Shown here piece by piece: positions 25,201-36,729 of a DNA stretch of 64,000 nt. Numbering within the stretch: the stretch's first letter is position 1; every line of letters begins with the position of its first letter. The notes beneath the pieces were generated by a model. It was not told the origin of the DNA, made no database searches, and saw nothing but the letters and a program-made list of their open reading frames with translations. The DNA is from Enoplolaimus lenunculus (lineage: Eukaryota; Nematoda; Enoplea; Enoplida; Thoracostomopsidae), in the NCBI GenBank assembly GCA_030248215.1, contig JASANG010000641.1, positions 310,001 to 374,000 of the forward strand, in the 5' to 3' direction. A program made the translations under genes and the position numbers.

Positions 25201-27465
25201 AATTTTGCGTAATTTAGCATTCGTTTACAGCATGAACCAGGAAGCAACCGTAGGTTAAAATACCGGAGTCAGAGTTGAACCAAAATTTGCCTAAGTCGGA
25301 GAGGCCGATTTTATGCCGGAGACGAAAGCTAACGTCGCATTATACTGTGCTATGAACAATGGGCCACTCAAAAACAAAGGTTAAGATTTCGATAAAACTA
25401 AAGTTGGTTATAAAGCTTCATACTGCCATCTATGTTTGTAAATTATCATTTTTGTATAAAATGCACACAAGGTTAGAAATTTGTGCCGTGAATAATGGCA
25501 CTTATTAGTGCCAGTAGTAGTAAATAGGTAAACATTCGTTTCATGGTGCTTGAATAAGATGAAAATCACATCTCCACATCGCATGTTCAAAGCGTCTATC
25601 CCCATGAGTCATTTTTTTGCGATAACGGGTAATTCAGAAAATTACGAAACTATCAAACGAAGCTGTGAATATGTTTCTGTGTGACACATCACAGCTTGCT
25701 TGTGACCGCCAAAACTTTTTTGGCAATCTGAAATATGCTGTCCTGGAAAATAAGCCCGATTTTTGTGAAAAAAGGTAGTACATGAATTTAACTTTCAAAA
25801 TTTGTTCGAGTCCCTTGTTTCTAAACTTTACACGTTACACATCAAATATATTTTCAAAACATATCTTTTTCTATGGCCCGGTTAGGGGCACTTTAATAAC
25901 TTGTTTCACAACTTTACAAAAGTAACTTTGTTCTGATAGGGGTATAGATACTGAAAAGATCGAACAATAAACAAAATTGAATTGATACTAACTTACCAAG
26001 ATTATTAAGTCACTCATAACCACTAACTTACCAAGATTATTAAGTCACTCATAACCGATGCACCAACCCCACCAATTATTATTTTAATACATCCGCATTC
26101 ATGATAGTTTGCTCTACCTAGCTATGTATATTCCTGTTTTTAAAACAATTTTCTTTACAGATTTTAAAAAAAGTCAACGCACAATATGACGAAAAACCAG
26201 ATAATGTAGCATCAACTGTTGCATAACAATACGCTAAGCCAACACACTAGGCAATGCTGAAAAAATAATTGTTGGCTCTATGTACCGGGGCTGCGTAGTT
26301 TTATAGTTTACTTCGACGCCGTTTATCTGAGTCAAAATACGAAGAAAATTTGCACAAAAATTAGAGCAAACTTTCGCCTAGTTTGCTACTACAGAATTTG
26401 AATGGAACCTGTCATTGTATGTAGTAAGCTTATAGTATGATGTTGCTACATGCCATAAATTATACATATCTAACCTAGCTGCATGAATATATGAACGATT
26501 TTTAGAATCAAAAATTTTGGGTAAAACATATTATAAGAGACACTACCGTGTCCTTATGATAAGAGACACTACCGTGTCCTTATGATATACTATTTCAATT
26601 TTATTACAGGCTGTGCGTTATTGCTTTCGGCCGGATCGCTAATAAGCGACCGCGCTTCGCCGCCGAAATCCGCTACCCTCCAAATTGACGGTAGTACCCT
26701 TCACGCCAACGGTTACACTGCTTCTCAATCGAATCCAATCGCAAAAACGCCCACAACACCGCTAATAACGCACCGAGAGTTGCCCAGTATATTTTTTCGG
26801 CAATACTACGCTCCACTTTTGCTTCATTGGTTTACTTCGCTAGTCGTATTCGTAGGATTAATTATTTATCTTGTATTTGGGATTATTGGATGTATGCGGT
26901 TACAAGAAGGACTTGAACCGAAAAATGTTATCGCTGGTAAACATCACGCTGTTAAATGGTAAGTACAAGTTAAATTCAGGGTGTGGATATAATTATGGTT
27001 GCGCTTGTACGGCGCCGTCTGTCACCGTTCGTACCATACGTTATCGTACGTGAGGCTATTTGCGTACGATAGACGCACGGTGACGGACGGCGCCGGACGT
27101 CAACAAAAGTATAGCGCAACTCTTAAGTAGTGTCTGAAATTGTCCAAATAGTCAGAAAAACAACTTCGTGAGCTTTGTTTCTTAAATTGTTAACTAAACA
27201 CATATTTATTGGTAGCATAAAGGCAAAAATGTTATCGTTGTTGAAACTCGATAAATTTGAGCCCATACTAATTCGAGTCAATTGATTTTAAAGGCTAGAA
27301 AATATGTCAAACTAGTAATCAGCGCTGTACACATTTGAATATACGGGCTGTTATTACAATTAATTAGTGAATAGTAAGCTTCTAAATTTGCTAAACATTT
27401 ACGTTATTTTTATACTGTGACTGTGGAGCGAAATTTCAAAATCCTTCCCGTTGAACGTCAGTTGA

Positions 27466-27549
<84 letters not shown>

Positions 27550-30500
27550 TAGTATATATAATATATATATCTGTTATTAAACTGATAATAGGTGCTACAC
27601 ACAGTGGACAAAACGCCTATTTATGTTACAGGTACAACGTGTCCGAACATTATTTTTGGCTCGAAGGTCCAGTTGCTCAAGTAATAGTCAGTAGAGTACC
27701 AAATTTGACCTCGCATGCGGAACGTGAAAATCTATTTACGATGATTCATGCATTTGAAAATACCTCTAAAACAATGGAATCGAACGCAACTCATTTTTGG
27801 TTGCCAGACTATTTGGCTTATTTGGCTCGTATCGGCTATAACATATCGTCGCCTGAGATTAACACCGACGAAATTTGGGGTCCACGATTACATTATTGGA
27901 TAACAAACGGTTAGTCGTTTAGTGGCAAGGGTCGTAGCCAGAATTTTATTTCGGCAGGCTACAGGCTCATCGAACAAGAAAAAACTTTCTATCCCTATTT
28001 ATCCTGAAAGTGATTCTAAAACCTGATAAATGTGCTGTTTTTCTTCGTATTACTCTAGAATTTTCGGGAGAAGATATATATACGTTTATTCGTTTGCTTT
28101 TTTTACGGCCACGTTTAGTACTGATTAGCCTAGTATCAGTTGTAACAGGTCGTAGAGAGGCCAAATAGTTGTCCAAGGAGGTATGCCTACCAATATTATG
28201 TTCCAACAGCGGTGAAGACTCTTTTACGGTCAATAAAACCGGGTCCCTCTTTGGCTACTGTAGTAACCCGAGTAAAAGAGGCGACTGATAATGATTTGGC
28301 CTGTCCGGAGGGCACCCCTCTCACTGATATTCGGTTACGGACTGTTATTTATTTTTAACCCCCCTCCTCCGCCCTTCGTTATGATATATCCGGTATTGCA
28401 ACCATCCGTTGAATAAAACGTTTGTCTTGTACCAATAGCACGAGCGATAACGCAAGGTTATATTTAGGAATGTACTTTCAAAACATAAGTATGCTTTAAA
28501 CTTTTAAACTCAACTGTATTTGGAATAATTGACAATTATAGACAGTAATTACGGCTTAGGTACTCTATCCGCTTACGGTAGTTATTAGAAATACAGACTC
28601 CTTTTGGCTGGGACTCTAAACAGGGACCTCTCTTATTTCCCCCTATTATTTGGTTCACTACGGCACCGATGCGTAATATCGGTGTCCCAAGAGTGTTCCC
28701 ACATAAACCATAAATTATTAAGCTTGCTTAGGATAAGACCTACGCTTACATTTTGAAATACGCTTAAGGTTAGAGGGTCCATGTCAAAATCAGGGGCGGA
28801 ACATTTTTCTGCTTAACTAGAAAAGAGTACGTTTAAGCTTTAGACTATTTTTTTTGCTTGACGTAGGCTTAGGCTTAGGCTTGGGAATATGCTCATTCTT
28901 ACGGTTAGGCTTAGACTTATGCTTAGGAATATGTTTATAATACTGTACCGCCCCTGCTGTTTACAATGGCCGTTTAGGGCTAAGCTTGAGATTTTGACAA
29001 AAGTGTACAAAACGTTTTATTTCGCAAATTTTGCCAGAAAAGGGCCAAAATTCAAATTTCAGGTAACGGAAAAACCAGTTGGGCCGATGATGTGGCGTGG
29101 AACACAACTAAACGAGACACTACTTTCAACAATGAAAATGGAGCTGATATGACTGCGTTTAGATTTCGTGTTGGGTTGCGGAATTATATTAAACCGCAAG
29201 ATCATAGACATGCCGCAGTTTTGTTGCGATCAATTGCAGATTCGTTTCCGGAATATAATATTTCAGTGTATCATATGTGGTTTCCGTTTGTCGGTGAGAA
29301 TATAGCATTTTTGTCGGCCCATTTATAGAACAGAGCTGTAACAGTAGTGTAAGCATATTCCTAAGTCTAAATGTAATCCGAAGCCCACGAGTAACCCTAA
29401 GCCTAAAGCAAACCGCAACGATGCGCCTATTCAAGCTTAAGCCTAAGCCTAAGCCTAAGCATAAGCCTAAGCAAAAAAAGTTAATCTATAGCTTAAACTG
29501 ACTCTATTACAGCCCAGCCGATAAACAATCCGGCCCTGTTCTATACATGAGCCGTTTAAGCTCGTAGCAAGGTCAACATGCTAGGTGAGCTACAATTCAG
29601 AAATGCCATGTGAGGATTTCACACAACTGAGGGTGGCGTTATGGTTGTCGTGCGGTGTGTCAAACGCCGTCCGTCGCCGTCCGTTACCATACGGTATCGA
29701 AGGTTGAGTTACGGACGGCGTTGGACGTCATCAAAAGTATAGCGCACCCTAACAAGTAGTGTTAAGACTTTTTGCAAAAAGTTTCCCTAAGGCCCCTGGC
29801 CATTCTGGTGCGTCTATATTTTCCATCGCCCCCCCTCCTCGTAATAAAATAAAATTGTGACGAGAAACTATCGAATTCTATTAAATTAGCGCTAGCGCAG
29901 GGGGAGCGGGGCGAAGTAAACAAACACGCAATTGGCTGCGGAATTGAAACAATTGTGCAAAAAACTCAACGCGTAAAACTGGTGTTTGAATCAGCGATAA
30001 AAGTGCGGCATTGGACCCGGCGGGTTCCCATGTGGTACAGTATGCGCGGCGAAAATGGCCACCCTTTTGGGGCACGCTGCCCCATACGGGCAAAAATGGC
30101 ACAAAAATACGGAAATAAATTACCCCTCTCGGTTTCGAAATTTTATCAGCTCAAAAGTGTTTGCCTGAAAGTTTTGTTGACAAATTTTTAGCGTTCATCA
30201 AGTTTTTTCCATCCGCAGCGTTTAAGTACTAAAATCGGAGCCCGTATTGTCAAATGTGTGTAGCACCTATCATCAGTTGGTAATAGGTCCTTTAACTTTC
30301 GTACTAGCGCATGATAAGGTTCGAAATTCAGCGCATTGTTCGCCGGTTGATTTGCTCTACTACTGTACCAATTTTGAGATCTGAAATTGCAGATGTTTGT
30401 CAGTTTGAAAACCTATCGTTAACTGATGTTAGGTGCTGTACGCATTTGAGAATATGTGCCCAGTTTAAAACTACATATACTGAATGAGCATAAGTCATGA

Positions 30501-33024
30501 AATGATAAACTAAATGCATAAAAATATCGAGAGAAATTTAAAAATAGCTGAAAACTGTTAATTTGTTTGTTATAAAACTACTATTTTTATGGAACACATG
30601 GGGTCATGAGTTTTCGTGGGGCATATGTGGGTCATAGTTTTTAATGAGCCCCATGGACATCTCATGCGTTGCCAGAAGACTATCCAATAGAGGGCGGTGG
30701 TGTTTGTCCAATAGTTTTGAAAAAAAACATGATTTCTGTTACTAATAGACACTGATTGAAATAAAATAGATTCATACATAAATTCTCGCGCACATAAACG
30801 CAACCAGTACCTAATCATTTGAGACTAACTGAATCGTGTTAAGCACCAACGTTAACTGGAGCATACTCCAAAATACGTGTAGCAGTGGGCGTTTCAACTT
30901 TATTAATATAGATTAAATTTGCAAATTACGTTCCAGATCAATACATCATAATAATTCCGAATACAATGCAAAATATTGGAATTGCACTAATTTGCATGAT
31001 CGGAATTGCTGTTTTGCTTATACCTGACGCGCCGTGCGCAGCGCTTGTAACGCTATCAATCATTTCAATTGACGTTGGTGTTATTGGTTATATGACATGG
31101 TGGAACGTCAACTTGGATGCGATTTCAATGATTACTGTTATTATGTCTATTGGTAAATTTGCCCTAAAAATAACCTTGATCTGTATATTTGGTTATTTTT
31201 ATGGTTAGACTATACTTTTATGTTTCACTTGCGATGCCGTACGTCGCTGTGCGGTAATACAAATAAAACTAAATTTCAAAAGTTGCCACGCGGCATCGTC
31301 TGTTTTACAGTCATTTTTGACATGGGTGTTGCGCAAATCTCAGTCTAACAAATGTTTAGTTCAAACAATTACAGCTAAAGCGGTATTCTATGCCGCCAAA
31401 CGACGCTTGCAATGCCGTATTTCAAATATTATATTTACTATACAAAACTTGTTCACAAATTTTCAATCATTTTTTTGCTTCAGTTTAACGAACTCTCAAT
31501 TATACTTTGGCCATAGGCTTGTTTGTTCTAAGTATAAAGCAAGTCTACATTCTAGAAATACATACCTAATTTCAAACATGCATTTACGGGTGGTGAGCGC
31601 GCACGGATGCTCCGTTGCGGCCATTTTCCCGTAGCTGATTAAACTTTTCTGCACAATTCCTCACCTACAAAATTTGTTGGCCCCACACACGTCTAACGGA
31701 ACATAGTGTTTCAGGTTTTGCCGTTGACCTATCAGCTCATATCTCATACGCGTTTACATTGCATCCAAATTGTAAACAAGAACCTAAAGTTGCCGCAACG
31801 CATGCGCTTGGTGAACTTGGCTGGCCAGTATTCCAAGGTGCAGTATCGACAATGCTCGGTGTTATCATTTTAGAATCGGTTGACGCGTATGCGATTGTGA
31901 CGTTTTTTAAAACCGTATTTTTGGTGATGATACTTGGTCTCACTCACGGACTGGTATTTCTGCCGGTATGCTTGGCGTACGGTCGGTTATTTAGTAACAA
32001 ATTGCACTCAGCTTGCCGTAAACCAAAACTACAACCTTGCAACAGCCAAAATGGTGCGGTCGAAATGCAGTTTTCCTCAACGAACAGCCAGTCTTCAGAT
32101 CAAAACGGCTCGCGACAACTTCCGCCAGTAGCAATTAACCGTGCGCTTGGTTCTATGGCACAACCCGAAACGGGTAATATCGAACATCGTTCGCTGAAAC
32201 CACCAAAACCTAAACCAAAAGGCCAAGCGCATATCATACTACGTAACGGTTCAGTAAACGCGGTGCCTAACACCAACTGCAATCAGCACAAGATAAGCCA
32301 TCAGTCCACGTCTGAATTACAAGATCACAAAACCGCAGATAATTCGGTGACCAGAATATCACATTTACAAAATTACGGAAATTCCACAAAGTCGTCCAAC
32401 AATGAATTTGAACTGACCGATGACAGAAACTTGAACTCAATTCAACCGAATGGTTCAGCTTTAATGCTTGAAAGCAAAAGTCAAATGAACTACGCTGTGA
32501 TCGCTAAACGTGTGCCACTCTCTGGAGCCTTAGTAACCCAAGTTGAAGCTAGCCAACTTAACTCCAAGTACCAGCTAGTCTCGAGTGAATCAGCGAATAG
32601 TAGCGCAGAAACATCGGTGAAAGAAATGACATCACTGAACGATTTAGACCAAAACGAAACTAAACTTACTCGCCATTTAGCGACTAAAGGTGGCCGACTC
32701 CAATCTGTAGACGTTGGTGCGACGCTAAATGTGACAGCCACCGCAGAACTTGACAATACTCCTCCATCAGAGCGCAGCAAACCTGTTGGACGATCGAGAA
32801 ATTTTGTATCGAATCGCAACTTTGCCCGAGCTGAAGTTGGCAGAAATGTAGTTGTACCTGTGACAAGAACTGCGTACCGACTTGCAAATAACAGGCAAAA
32901 ATCAAGTAAACACGAAAATGCTGCCAGCAAAATTTGCGATGCAAATATCACCGGTTCGAACCCAACGCGGGGTGATCCAAAACCTCTAATGTCAAACGGA
33001 TATGTAGTTCGAACAGAAAGATGA
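16276..33024 (+). CDS. Patched-related protein with sterol-sensing domain, 12 exons, 1270 aa
   Basis: Member of the Patched/Dispatched-like RND membrane proteins (PTCHD/nematode PTR group), thought to move or respond to sterols or lipids at the plasma membrane or in vesicles. Exons: 16276-16473, 17137-17312, 18935-19289, 20665-20914, 21319-21429, 22829-23010, 24080-24236, 26610-26958, 27632-27909, 29063-29293, 30937-31152, 31715-33024. Phases join at every GT-AG junction and the sum is 3813 nt. TM1 is about residues 20-42; a large extracellular loop follows to about 260; the sterol-sensing block starts at TM2 (264-283). The TM4 motif IGIDDMF is at 365-371 and the TM10 counterpart GFAVDLSAH at 835-843, so both halves keep the paired charged residues of the family. 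Residues 928-1270 form a Ser/Asn/Lys-rich tail with no domain I recognise. Exact paralogue is not resolvable, hence no symbol. Confidence 0.92.
16755..16990. mobile_element. Family F MITE in intron 1 of the Patched-related gene
   Basis: Begins CCCATATTCACAAATGCGCA and ends CACAATTGAGGATACGG, with the inner CACCTATCA-like and GTGATAGGTGC blocks typical of the family. Confidence 0.6.
19339..19592. mobile_element. Family C MITE in intron 3 of the Patched-related gene
   Basis: CACTGTAAATTCCAATGAGT left end and GGACTTTACAGCG right end with AACTCA motifs inside. No TA flanks here. A decayed run of TTAGGC-like units follows at 19608-19735. Confidence 0.7.
21868..22141. mobile_element. Family A MITE with perfect 8-bp target duplication and internal duplication
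   Basis: CACCCTTG at 21860-21867 is repeated exactly at 22142-22149. The ends are GGCTCATGTAAAGATCA and TTTTGTACATTAGCC. The interior holds two copies of a segment around GCTTTAGACTATTATTTTGT, in direct order. Confidence 0.85.
22161..22670. mobile_element. Family D element joined to family A fragments
   Basis: The left end TACTGTAGTGACCAGGATAA and the blocks GGCCTCTCCAGAGGG and GGTCCTGGAGTCATTTATG identify family D, which is cut off near 22465. From about 22500 there are two partial family A right halves, each followed by a CTTGTATTAT-containing segment. The string CCTTGTATTATA thus occurs three times (about 22144, 22569 and 22660), a sign of local duplication. Confidence 0.55.
23763..24077. 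repeat. Tandem duplication (period 155 bp) of an intron end
   Basis: Two head-to-tail copies, 23763-23917 and 23918 to about 24077, differ at only a handful of positions. Both contain ACAGAATGTATACCCA and end in AATTGATCAGTAATTG. The second copy runs directly into the TTTATTTCAG acceptor of the exon at 24080. Confidence 0.9.
24527..24703. mobile_element. Family A MITE
   Basis: GGCCAATGTATAGAACTGG left end and CGCCCCTGATCTTTGCATG right end. The interior is decayed CCTAAGTTACGC units. No clear target duplication. Confidence 0.65.
24781..25903. mobile_element. Foldback-like element with 244-bp inverted repeats
   Basis: The arms are 24781-25024 and 25660-25903. They have equal length, and I found no mismatch when reading one against the complement of the other. 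They enclose a 635-bp spacer with no convincing ORF. The outer end starts CAAGTTATTAAAGTGCCCCT. No target duplication is obvious. It sits in the intron between exons 7 and 8 of the Patched-related gene (24237-26609), so the pre-mRNA could form a long hairpin. Confidence 0.9.
25988..26057. repeat. 35-bp tandem duplication
   Basis: Two direct copies of a unit starting CTAACTTACCAAGATTATTA, second copy from 26023. Lies in the same intron as the foldback element. Confidence 0.9.
26533..26587. repeat. 26-bp tandem duplication before an acceptor
   Basis: Two copies of ATAAGAGACACTACCGTGTC plus six bases, ending about 20 bp before the acceptor of the exon at 26610. Confidence 0.9.
26993..27125. mobile_element. 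Family E palindromic element
   Basis: TATGGTTGCGCTTGTACGG at the left and AAAAGTATAGCGCAACTC at the right, with an inner palindrome of CCGTC/GACGG units. It begins about 35 bp after the donor of the exon ending at 26958. Confidence 0.65.
27467..27569. repeat. TA dinucleotide microsatellite
   Basis: A long run of TA, pure at first and then broken by AATA steps. It lies about 60 bp upstream of the acceptor of the exon at 27632. Fragments that look like family F ends flank it (about 27327-27352 and 27578-27602). Confidence 0.95.
28256..28664. mobile_element. Family D MITE
   Basis: TACTGTAGTAACCCGAGTAA left end, right end TTATTTGGTTCACTAC, with the inner GGCCTGTCCGGAGGG and GGACTCTAAAC blocks. 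Lies in the intron 27910-29062. Confidence 0.65.
28777..28971. mobile_element. Family A MITE
   Basis: GTCCATGTCAAAATCAGGGG left end and CCGCCCCTGCTGTTTACAAT near the right end, with TTAGGCTTAGG units. It ends about 90 bp before the exon at 29063. Confidence 0.7.
29316..29553. mobile_element. Family A MITE adjoining an exon
   Basis: GGCCCATTTATAGAACAG left end and GTTCTATACATGAGCC right end. It begins only 22 bp after the exon that ends at 29293, close to the 5' splice site. Confidence 0.7.
29636..29752. mobile_element. Family E palindromic element
   Basis: TATGGTTGTCGTGCGG to CAAAAGTATAGCGCACCC with inverted CCGTCCG/CGGACGG units. Same family as 12495 and 26993. Confidence 0.6.
30237..30462. 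mobile_element. Family F MITE
   Basis: GAGCCCGTATTGTCAAATGT to CATTTGAGAATATGTGCCC, with the CACCTATCATCAGTTGG block and TTTTGAGATCTG inside. Confidence 0.7.
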
Positions 33025-33109
33025 CGATATAACGACACATTAATTCAGAATATATACAAGCTACTGTTTGCGTAGCTCGCGAATCATACAACCTCGTTAT
33101 AGGCGTTCC

Positions 33110-33267
33110 GGGCAATATATATAACAGGGGCGGAACAGTATTATAAGCATATTCCTAAGCCTATACTTAAGCCTAAGCCTAAGCCAAGCAAAAAATGGTC
33201 TAAAACTTAAGCTTTCTCTATTCCAGTCCTACAGAAAAAGTCTCCGCCTCTGATCTTTACATGGGCC
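33110..33267. mobile_element. Family A MITE downstream of the Patched-related stop
   Basis: GGGCAATATATATAACAGGG left end and CTGATCTTTACATGGGCC right end. The flanks GGCGTTCC and GGCGTTTC match at 7 of 8 positions. It lies 85 bp past the stop codon, possibly in the 3' UTR. Confidence 0.75.
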
Positions 33268-34272
33268 GGCGTTTCGGTTTTTGATTACTTTCCTTACTTA
33301 CGTTTATTAAGATTAAGCTTTAAGTTTAAGCTTCTACTCCGCTAAAAAGTAGGCTTTCAGCTTAAGCAAAGGGTTAGAGAGGTATATAAACCTAAGTCTA
33401 AAGCTAAGTGCAAGAATGAGAATATTCCTAAGCCTAAGCCTAAGTCAAGCAACAAAATAGTCTAAAGGTTTTTGTCAGAATTTTATACAGGAATCTAAGT
33501 TTTATATACTTAACTGTTTTCTACACCATATTAAAAATATTCTAAATGTTCATTCTAGGAACTGTTTGGTGTAGTCCAAACCACGGCCGGCGTAATCGGA
33601 GAGCAAAAGGAAAACTTCCTTCTCGTCATTTTTTGATATAAAGGCATATTGGCCCACTTTTTAGATGCTAAATTTTGCAAAAGCGTATTAATTTAATCGT
33701 GCGCGAATAGATGTATTAATTATCGTATTTAGCGCTTTCCGGCGACAACTTTCAGACTAAACGACAAAGTCCGCCAGTTCGCGCAACTCTACATTTGATA
33801 TTAACATAATGCGCAAACTGTATACAAAATGTTCCGCATTGCAATAAACATTATGCGGACATGTTTTATTTGTAGCCAAAATGTATGCACACAGTTTCGC
33901 AATAACAGTATATGTAGCCTTTTTAAAGCAGTATAGGGTATGATGGATGTGCAGAGTGCGCGTATGCTAACGTATGAGTGACACAGGTTCCAAGGTACAC
34001 CTTGGGACCCATTAAAATTTTTAGTCAAAAAGTTTGACAAATGATATATCATTAAATGCAACTTGCAGAGATGAATATAATGATGTTAAAATTTTTCTTA
34101 TTTAGACGATTGGTTAACAAATTAGGGTCAAAGAACTAATTTAGCGCCGTCCTAAATCGTTGGCAGCGCGTCAAATCAGTTATTTAACCATAATCCGTTA
34201 CCCAATCGTATAATTACGGTAAATTTAACACCATTAGACTCAGCTTTGAAACTTGTATTGAATGACATATAA
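33268..34272. other. Intergenic, no gene seen
   Basis: It contains a second decayed CCTAAG tract near 33385-33450. The rest is AT-rich, with no convincing ORF on either strand. Confidence 0.5.
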
Positions 34273-34495
34273 TTTGTCAAACTTTACTTAGCGCGATATA
34301 CTCCGCGGTTGCAAACGATCGTGGTTTAAAGTACATGAATCATTCCGGTACCATCCGCTCGCCTGTTTGTACGAGGCCCACCGGTAAAGGCAAATTTCGA
34401 ACCTATGAAGAGTTGTCTCCAGTGTTTACAACTGGTAGCGTTTGTAGCCTTAAAATCAGCAACAGGTTCGATTTGTACACTGATCCTTATTGAGG
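34273..34495 (+). pseudogene. Coding-like relic, copy 1
   Basis: An open frame runs from about 34274 to the TGA at 34493-34495 and includes NHSGTIRSP, TYEELSPVF and GSVCSLKI. It aligns with the segment at about 38140-38320 (FSGTSAP, AYEELSYLC, GGVCNRKI). Shared peptide positions suggest both come from one old coding sequence. I do not recognise the family. Confidence 0.4.
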
Positions 34496-34759
34496 TCATT
34501 TGGTCAAATATTTACATTAGCGCGAGTATTATAAACGTGGATGATCCATAATTGTGTGCAACTTGAAATGTTGTGGCTCATATACTTTGTTCCGAAAGAC
34601 ATACAGAATAAGGTAGAAAAAGTATATTTCATCTTGCAGCACCGCGTGCGCTATGTCTAGTTATATCTTACTCCGCAACGAGCAAGTCAGAGTGTTACCC
34701 TTTTAACTGGTCTTTTAGTCTTCCAGGCTGTTAAAATCGCTTTATGTGTTATGGGCGCT

Positions 34760-34939
34760 GGCCCATGTATAGAGCAGGGCCGGATCGTTTTTTGGAGGGG
34801 CTATAAGAGAGTCAGTTAAGCTTTTAGGCTTAGGCTTAGGAATAGGCTCATCCATACGCTTAGGCTTAGACTTCAGCTAAAGGCATAGGCTTAGGAATAT
34901 GCTTATACTACTGTTTAAGCCCTGTTCTATACACGGGCC
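34760..34939. mobile_element. Family A MITE
   Basis: GGCCCATGTATAGAGCAGGG and CCCTGTTCTATACACGGGCC ends with TTAGGCTTAGG units inside. No matching flanks seen. Confidence 0.75.
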
Positions 34940-35622
34940 TATGCACTGATCATTCATCTGCTTTGTATTTTTGTGTCGTAGCCACTGTAAACTTTTCAGC
35001 TTTGAAACTTAGGAAACCGGTTGTAAATACCCCAAATTTTGTCCGCGTGCCGGTTTTTAATGCTCGGTATAGCTGTAGAGGCTTGCCAGCAAAAATTTTC
35101 TTGTGTCCAATTCTTCCAGCATCCAGGGCGACCAGTGACCCATCCTATCAGTCTCCCAATGTCTCTGGCTGCCAGTCTCTCAGTGTACTAGTTGGTAAAC
35201 AGGAAATAAGCGGTATTTTAAAACGATTTTAATTTGCTAATCTAAGCAAATATCTTTAAAGTATTTCAAAAAATGTTTGATGTTATACTTATTTTTTCAG
35301 AAGTTCATACGATTAGCTTTGGATAGCAATCATTGCAGCGGAACGCATCTAAACGTTTTTCTGTGAACGTATGAAAATTTTTCCAACCTAAATTGGCGAA
35401 ACATCACTCAAAACTGTACCAAAACAAAAAATGGAAGGTCGATTTCCAGTATCCCAGTTTTACGACGCTTTTGTCTCCCAATTTCACAGTCTACCAATGT
35501 CCTAGTATCCCAATGAGCAGGCTCGTATTATTAACACGGGCCTGTGGAAAGCTAGAAAAGTGAATTCGTAAAAATCAAAATATTTCACTTTTACTAATGT
35601 TTGTGTATTTAATAATCATTAG
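34940..35622. other. Intergenic, no gene seen
   Basis: It holds a low-complexity pattern of CCAGTCTCCCAATGTC-like phrases (about 35130-35185 and 35440-35520). No supported gene. Confidence 0.4.
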
Positions 35623-35834
35623 GGCCCTTGTATATAACAGGACCGGAATGATTTTTTGCGGGACTGTAGAGTACTCAAACTTTAGACTATTTTTGCTTAC
35701 GATTTAGGCTTAGGGTTAGGTTTAGGCTTAGGTATGGCTCACCCTTACCTTAGTATTACGCTTAGCCTTAAGCTTAAGTTTCGGTTTAGAAATATGGTTA
35801 TACTACTGTTCCGACCCTGTTCGATATGTTGGCC
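35623..35834. mobile_element. Family A MITE
   Basis: GGCCCTTGTATATAACAGGA left end and GACCCTGTTCGATATGTTGG near the right end. The flanks ATCATTAG and GTTATTAG agree at 6 of 8 positions. Confidence 0.7.
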
Positions 35835-35958
35835 GTTATTAGTTAATAATAATTTGATCGAAGCCTACGAACCAAACATTAAAACCTGAAATAAGTTAGC
35901 TAGTGGCAAATGTGATCGATGTTTTGATGTGGTGATTTTAAGAACCGCTTCAGAATAA

Positions 35959-36228
35959 AGTCCTATTCACACGTGCAAGTTTTTGCTGCGAGAACTTGCA
36001 GCTGCAAATTGCACGCAGAATTCGCATTTTTTTTCAACCAATAAGAAAGTGGCTGCAATAAATTTGGAGAACTTACATGGTTATTCAACGTGAACAAAGC
36101 TTTTAGCTGCGATTTTTTTGAATTATTTGCAGCTGCAAGTTTTTCCAATAAGATTTCTGACAAAACTTAAAAGTGCAAATTACAGCTGTAAGTTCTCGCT
36201 GCAAAAACTTGCACGTGTGAATAGGGCT
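35959..36228. mobile_element. PIF/Harbinger-like MITE
   Basis: The ends AGTCCTATTCACACGTGCAA and the complement of AGCCCTATTCACACGTGCAA are flanked by TAA on both sides (35956-35958 and 36229-36231). A 3-bp TAA/TTA duplication is typical of PIF/Harbinger. The interior repeats GCAGCTGCAA motifs. One copy in the window. Confidence 0.75.
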
Positions 36229-36387
36229 TAAGTTTTCAACTCACTTGTGCAGTAGCGTTAGACATGTAAATGGGAGGAGTATACCATGTCATTTTTATCA
36301 AATTAAAAGCGTGTGACAGTGAACATTAAAAGGTTGCTGTATGTGCAATTTGTTAGTCAACCAACATTCAAATTGTGAACAAGTTCC

Positions 36388-36540
36388 CGTATTCTCAGTG
36401 TGTGTAACACCTATTACCAGTTGGTGATTGTCCTTATAACTTTTGAACCAGCGAATACTGAGGCTCAAAAATCTGGATATTTTTCGTATGATTTCCTTAT
36501 TGTACCAATTTTGAGGTGAACAACTGCAATAGTTAGTGCT
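36388..36540. mobile_element. Family F MITE, right end lost
   Basis: CCCGTATTCTCAGTGTGTGT left end with the CACCTATTACCAGTTGGTGA block. The right half cannot be traced. Confidence 0.55.
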
Positions 36541-36729
36541 GTCAGCGGCAGACCAAATTTACATGTAAATGTCTTCAGAAATAAGCATTTATGACAGAAA
36601 AACAATTGCGTCACAATCCCAAATCTTCAAAAATGATAATTTTACAACATGATTTTTTAGAAACGCCACTATAAGCAATCTTTATATCTACTTCTATTTG
36701 TGAAGTTGTTTTGGCATAGTTTAGGCTTT

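Noticed and set aside
27399-27914. Frames with long Tyr-Ile runs
   Set aside because: They are translations of the TA microsatellite. Only the part from 27632 belongs to a real exon of the Patched-related gene.
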